Positions 62,504-64,000 of a DNA stretch of 64,000 nt are shown here, one piece after another. This DNA is from Sediminibacterium sp. TEGAF015. GTDB lineage: Bacteria; Bacteroidota; Bacteroidia; Chitinophagales; Chitinophagaceae. The stretch covers positions 1,612,501 through 1,676,500 of the forward strand of contig NZ_AP026683.1 in the NCBI RefSeq assembly GCF_025997995.1, written 5' to 3'. Position 1 is the first letter of the stretch; each line of letters starts with the position of its first letter. A model generated the notes under the pieces. The model searched no databases and was not told the DNA's origin. It saw only the letters and a list, made by a program, of their open reading frames with translations. The translations under genes and the position numbers were made by a program.

Positions 62504-62558
62504 TAACGTTTGAAAGCAGACCACCGCTGACCAGCAGCGGTTAAAAAAGGAATACAAT

Positions 62559-63434
62559 ATGGCGCAGGCAGGAAAAGCATCACTCAAGCGGGGAAAACCC
62601 AATTATATCTATACCATTATTGGCGTGGCCCTGGTATTGTTAATCATGGGAATCATGGGCTGGTTCTTTCTGAATCTGAACGCAGTTGGCAATACCTTCA
62701 AGGAAGATATTCGCTTAAGTGCTTATATGCGTACACTGAACAAGGATACCATTGCACAAATTCAACAATATATTGCGGCTAAACCTTACGCCAAAAACGT
62801 TTTGTATGTAGATAAGAACACAGCCAAGGAAATCTGGAACAAGGAAAACAATGAGGACTGGGCCAAAATTCTGGATGTTAATCCTTTGCCGGAGAGCATT
62901 GACTTTTATGCAAAAGCTGAATATGTAAACAAAGACAGTCTAGCCGTCATCAGCGCTGATTTAATGGCAGCGTATGGCAATCAGATTACTGATTTACAAT
63001 ACCCGAAAAGTTTGGTAACCAATTTAAATGAAAGAGCTTCCAAAATTGGGTTGATCTTCCTGGTAGTAGCCATCACCCTTTGTGTAATTGTTATCATAAG
63101 CATCGACAACACCATTCGTCTGGCCATGTTTAGCAATCGTTTTTTGATTAAGACGATGCAGATGGTGGGAGCCACACAGTCTTTTATTGCACGACCACTT
63201 AATGTCCGCGCCATTATCAATGGGCTCATCAGTTCGGGAATTGCTATTGTATTAATGTTCTCCTTAATTGGCTGGGCAGAAGCACAGTTCCCTCAGTTGA
63301 AAGCCATCCGCAATACCAATCATACCCTATTATTGTTTGGCGGTTTGATTTTGCTGGGCGTAGGTATTTCTGTACTGAGCACCCACAGAAGCGTGTTGAA
63401 ATACCTGAAGATGAAACTGGATGATTTGTATTAA
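62559..63434 (+). CDS. ftsX: Cell division protein FtsX-like permease
   Basis: A 291-aa inner-membrane protein with four transmembrane helices: one at about 21-42 and three in the C-terminal half (165-185, 215-240, 255-275), with a periplasmic domain between the first two (about 50-160). This is the FtsX layout; FtsX couples the ATPase FtsE to peptidoglycan hydrolases at the septum. The C-terminal half NTIRLAMFSNRFLIKTMQMVGAT is typical of the family. ftsE is not adjacent, as is usual in Bacteroidota. It is the first gene of ftsX, DUF3098 gene, uppP (59- and 1-base overlap spacing), a set that serves envelope growth. Confidence 0.92.
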   Translation: MAQAGKASLKRGKPNYIYTIIGVALVLLIMGIMGWFFLNLNAVGNTFKEDIRLSAYMRTLNKDTIAQIQQYIAAKPYAKNVLYVDKNTAKEIWNKENNEDWAKILDVNPLPESIDFYAKAEYVNKDSLAVISADLMAAYGNQITDLQYPKSLVTNLNERASKIGLIFLVVAITLCVIVIISIDNTIRLAMFSNRFLIKTMQMVGATQSFIARPLNVRAIINGLISSGIAIVLMFSLIGWAEAQFPQLKAIRNTNHTLLLFGGLILLGVGISVLSTHRSVLKYLKMKLDDLY

Positions 63435-63493
63435 ACAACATTGTTTAACTCAATTCAAATTAGAACTACTACAAAAAACTTTAAAAAATTCAT

Positions 63494-63736
63494 ATGAGCG
63501 CAAATAATAAAACCACTCCACTCTTTTCAAAAGACAACTTTTTATTCATGCTGATTGGCGGTCTTGTGATTGCCTTGGGTATGTATTTAATGAGTGGTGG
63601 CAAGAGTGATGACCCAAGTGTGTTTTCGAATACCGAAGTGTATAGCAAAACACGAATTACCATTGCACCTATTTTAATTGTAGTTGGATTACTGATTGAA
63701 GTGTACGCTATCTTTAAGAAACCAAAGACTGCATAA
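63494..63736 (+). CDS. DUF3098-family small membrane protein
   Basis: An 80-aa protein with two transmembrane helices (about 15-33 and 54-72) and a short loop with [17 protein letters not shown]. This is the DUF3098 family of Bacteroidota, conserved next to ftsX and uppP; its function is unknown. The stop codon overlaps the uppP start codon by one base (TAATG), which indicates translational coupling. Likely part of the same transcript as ftsX. Confidence 0.88.
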   Translation: MSANNKTTPLFSKDNFLFMLIGGLVIALGMYLMSGGKSDDPSVFSNTEVYSKTRITIAPILIVVGLLIEVYAIFKKPKTA

Positions 63737-64000
63737 TGACTCATCTAGAAGCTGTCATCATCGCCATCATCGAAGGCATCACAGAGTTCCTCCCTATTTC
63801 TTCAACTGGTCATATGATTATTGCCAGTTCCTTTATGGGAATTGCCAAGGATGATTTTACCAAATTATTTGAAGTAGCCATTCAGTTGGGTGCTATTTGC
63901 TCAGTCGTAATTTTATTCAGAGGAAAATTCTTCCCGCTAAATCGCTGGAAATTTTATTTAAAACTGATCATTGCTGTTTTACCTGCATTAATTTTAGGGG
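63736..64000 (+). CDS. uppP: Undecaprenyl-diphosphatase UppP, N-terminal part (cut by window end)
   Basis: An integral membrane phosphatase that recycles undecaprenyl pyrophosphate for peptidoglycan and other glycan pathways. Only 88 residues are visible. The N-terminus [20 protein letters not shown] followed by ISSTGHM carries the (E/Q)G(I/L)TEFLP(I/V)SSTGH signature with catalytic-site Glu and Ser residues. Two or three hydrophobic segments follow, including [13 protein letters not shown]. The frame remains open to the last base. Start ATG overlaps the DUF3098 gene stop. Confidence 0.95.
   Translation, partial: MTHLEAVIIAIIEGITEFLPISSTGHMIIASSFMGIAKDDFTKLFEVAIQLGAICSVVILFRGKFFPLNRWKFYLKLIIAVLPALILG

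Noticed and set aside
62523..62541. Hairpin in the ftsX leader as a terminator
   Set aside because: It is followed by A-rich, not T-rich, sequence on the plus strand.

Overview
The window is a chromosomal segment of a low-GC Bacteroidota bacterium, most likely a member of the Chitinophagaceae or a close relative. The family assignment is inference; the phylum is well supported. Evidence for the phylum: a secreted protease with a type IX secretion (T9SS) type A sorting domain, a PorX-type response regulator, the fused lpxC-fabZ gene, a DUF3098 protein between ftsX and uppP, a TonB receptor of the plug plus barrel type without an N-terminal extension, few Shine-Dalgarno sequences, and many copies of the Bacteroidota -7 promoter box TAnnTTTG. 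It is almost entirely coding: no gap between genes exceeds 300 bases (the longest is 205 bases, 18587-18791). I see no phage, insertion sequence, CRISPR array or rRNA operon. One tRNA is present, tRNA-Leu(UAG).

Layout. 1-5.5 kb: 3' part of gyrB, a tiny conserved protein, mfd and a lipoprotein. 5.5-9.4 kb: a large T9SS-exported subtilisin-like protease. 9.4-14.6 kb: an FNR-family reductase, a methyltransferase, glycyl-tRNA synthetase, a secreted Xaa-Pro aminopeptidase, a MazG-like hydrolase and dtd. 14.7-18.6 kb: an MbnP-like copper protein translationally coupled to a MauG/MbnH-like diheme enzyme, a flippase and a free-methionine-sulfoxide reductase. 18.6-22.2 kb: a structured non-coding region ahead of a DEAD-box RNA helicase, a serine hydrolase and a soluble histidine kinase. 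22.2-28.3 kb: tRNA-Leu and the protein quality-control set tig, clpP, clpP, clpX, interrupted by an opposite-strand patatin. 28.3-35.3 kb (minus strand): a TPR histidine kinase, acyl-CoA dehydrogenase, a helix-hairpin-helix protein, an MBL-fold hydrolase, a 91-aa protein and porX. 35.4-40.6 kb: an HD hydrolase and the lipid A genes lpxD, lpxC-fabZ and lpxA, with an ABC ATPase. 40.6-51.5 kb: ald and tsaE, copA and recQ, a HerA-like ATPase, a second diheme peroxidase, a response regulator, ruvB and a short-chain oxidoreductase. 51.5-62.4 kb (minus strand): an M23 peptidase, a small secreted protein, a TonB receptor, a membrane-bound AraC regulator, a DPP-IV-type peptidase, a BamA-like barrel and leuS. 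62.5 kb to the end: ftsX, a DUF3098 gene and uppP (cut by the window end).

How the genes work together. Most are housekeeping: DNA topology and repair (gyrB, mfd, recQ, ruvB), translation fidelity (glyS, leuS, dtd, tsaE, tRNA-Leu), proteostasis (tig, clpP x2, clpX), and envelope building (lpxD/C/A, fabZ, uppP, ftsX, BamA-like barrel). The accessory interest lies in a possible copper module (MbnP-like protein, MauG-like enzyme and a CopA ATPase elsewhere in the window), two diheme peroxidases that differ at a likely heme-ligand position, the hairpin-rich leader of the RNA helicase, several small uncharacterised proteins, and a recurrent promoter layout in which TAnnTTTG ends 3-7 bases before the start codon, which predicts leaderless or nearly leaderless mRNAs. 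Start codons were revised where promoter, SD or signal-peptide evidence favoured an internal start (mfd, glyS, TPR kinase, acyl-CoA dehydrogenase, 91-aa gene, ABC ATPase, copA, second peroxidase).
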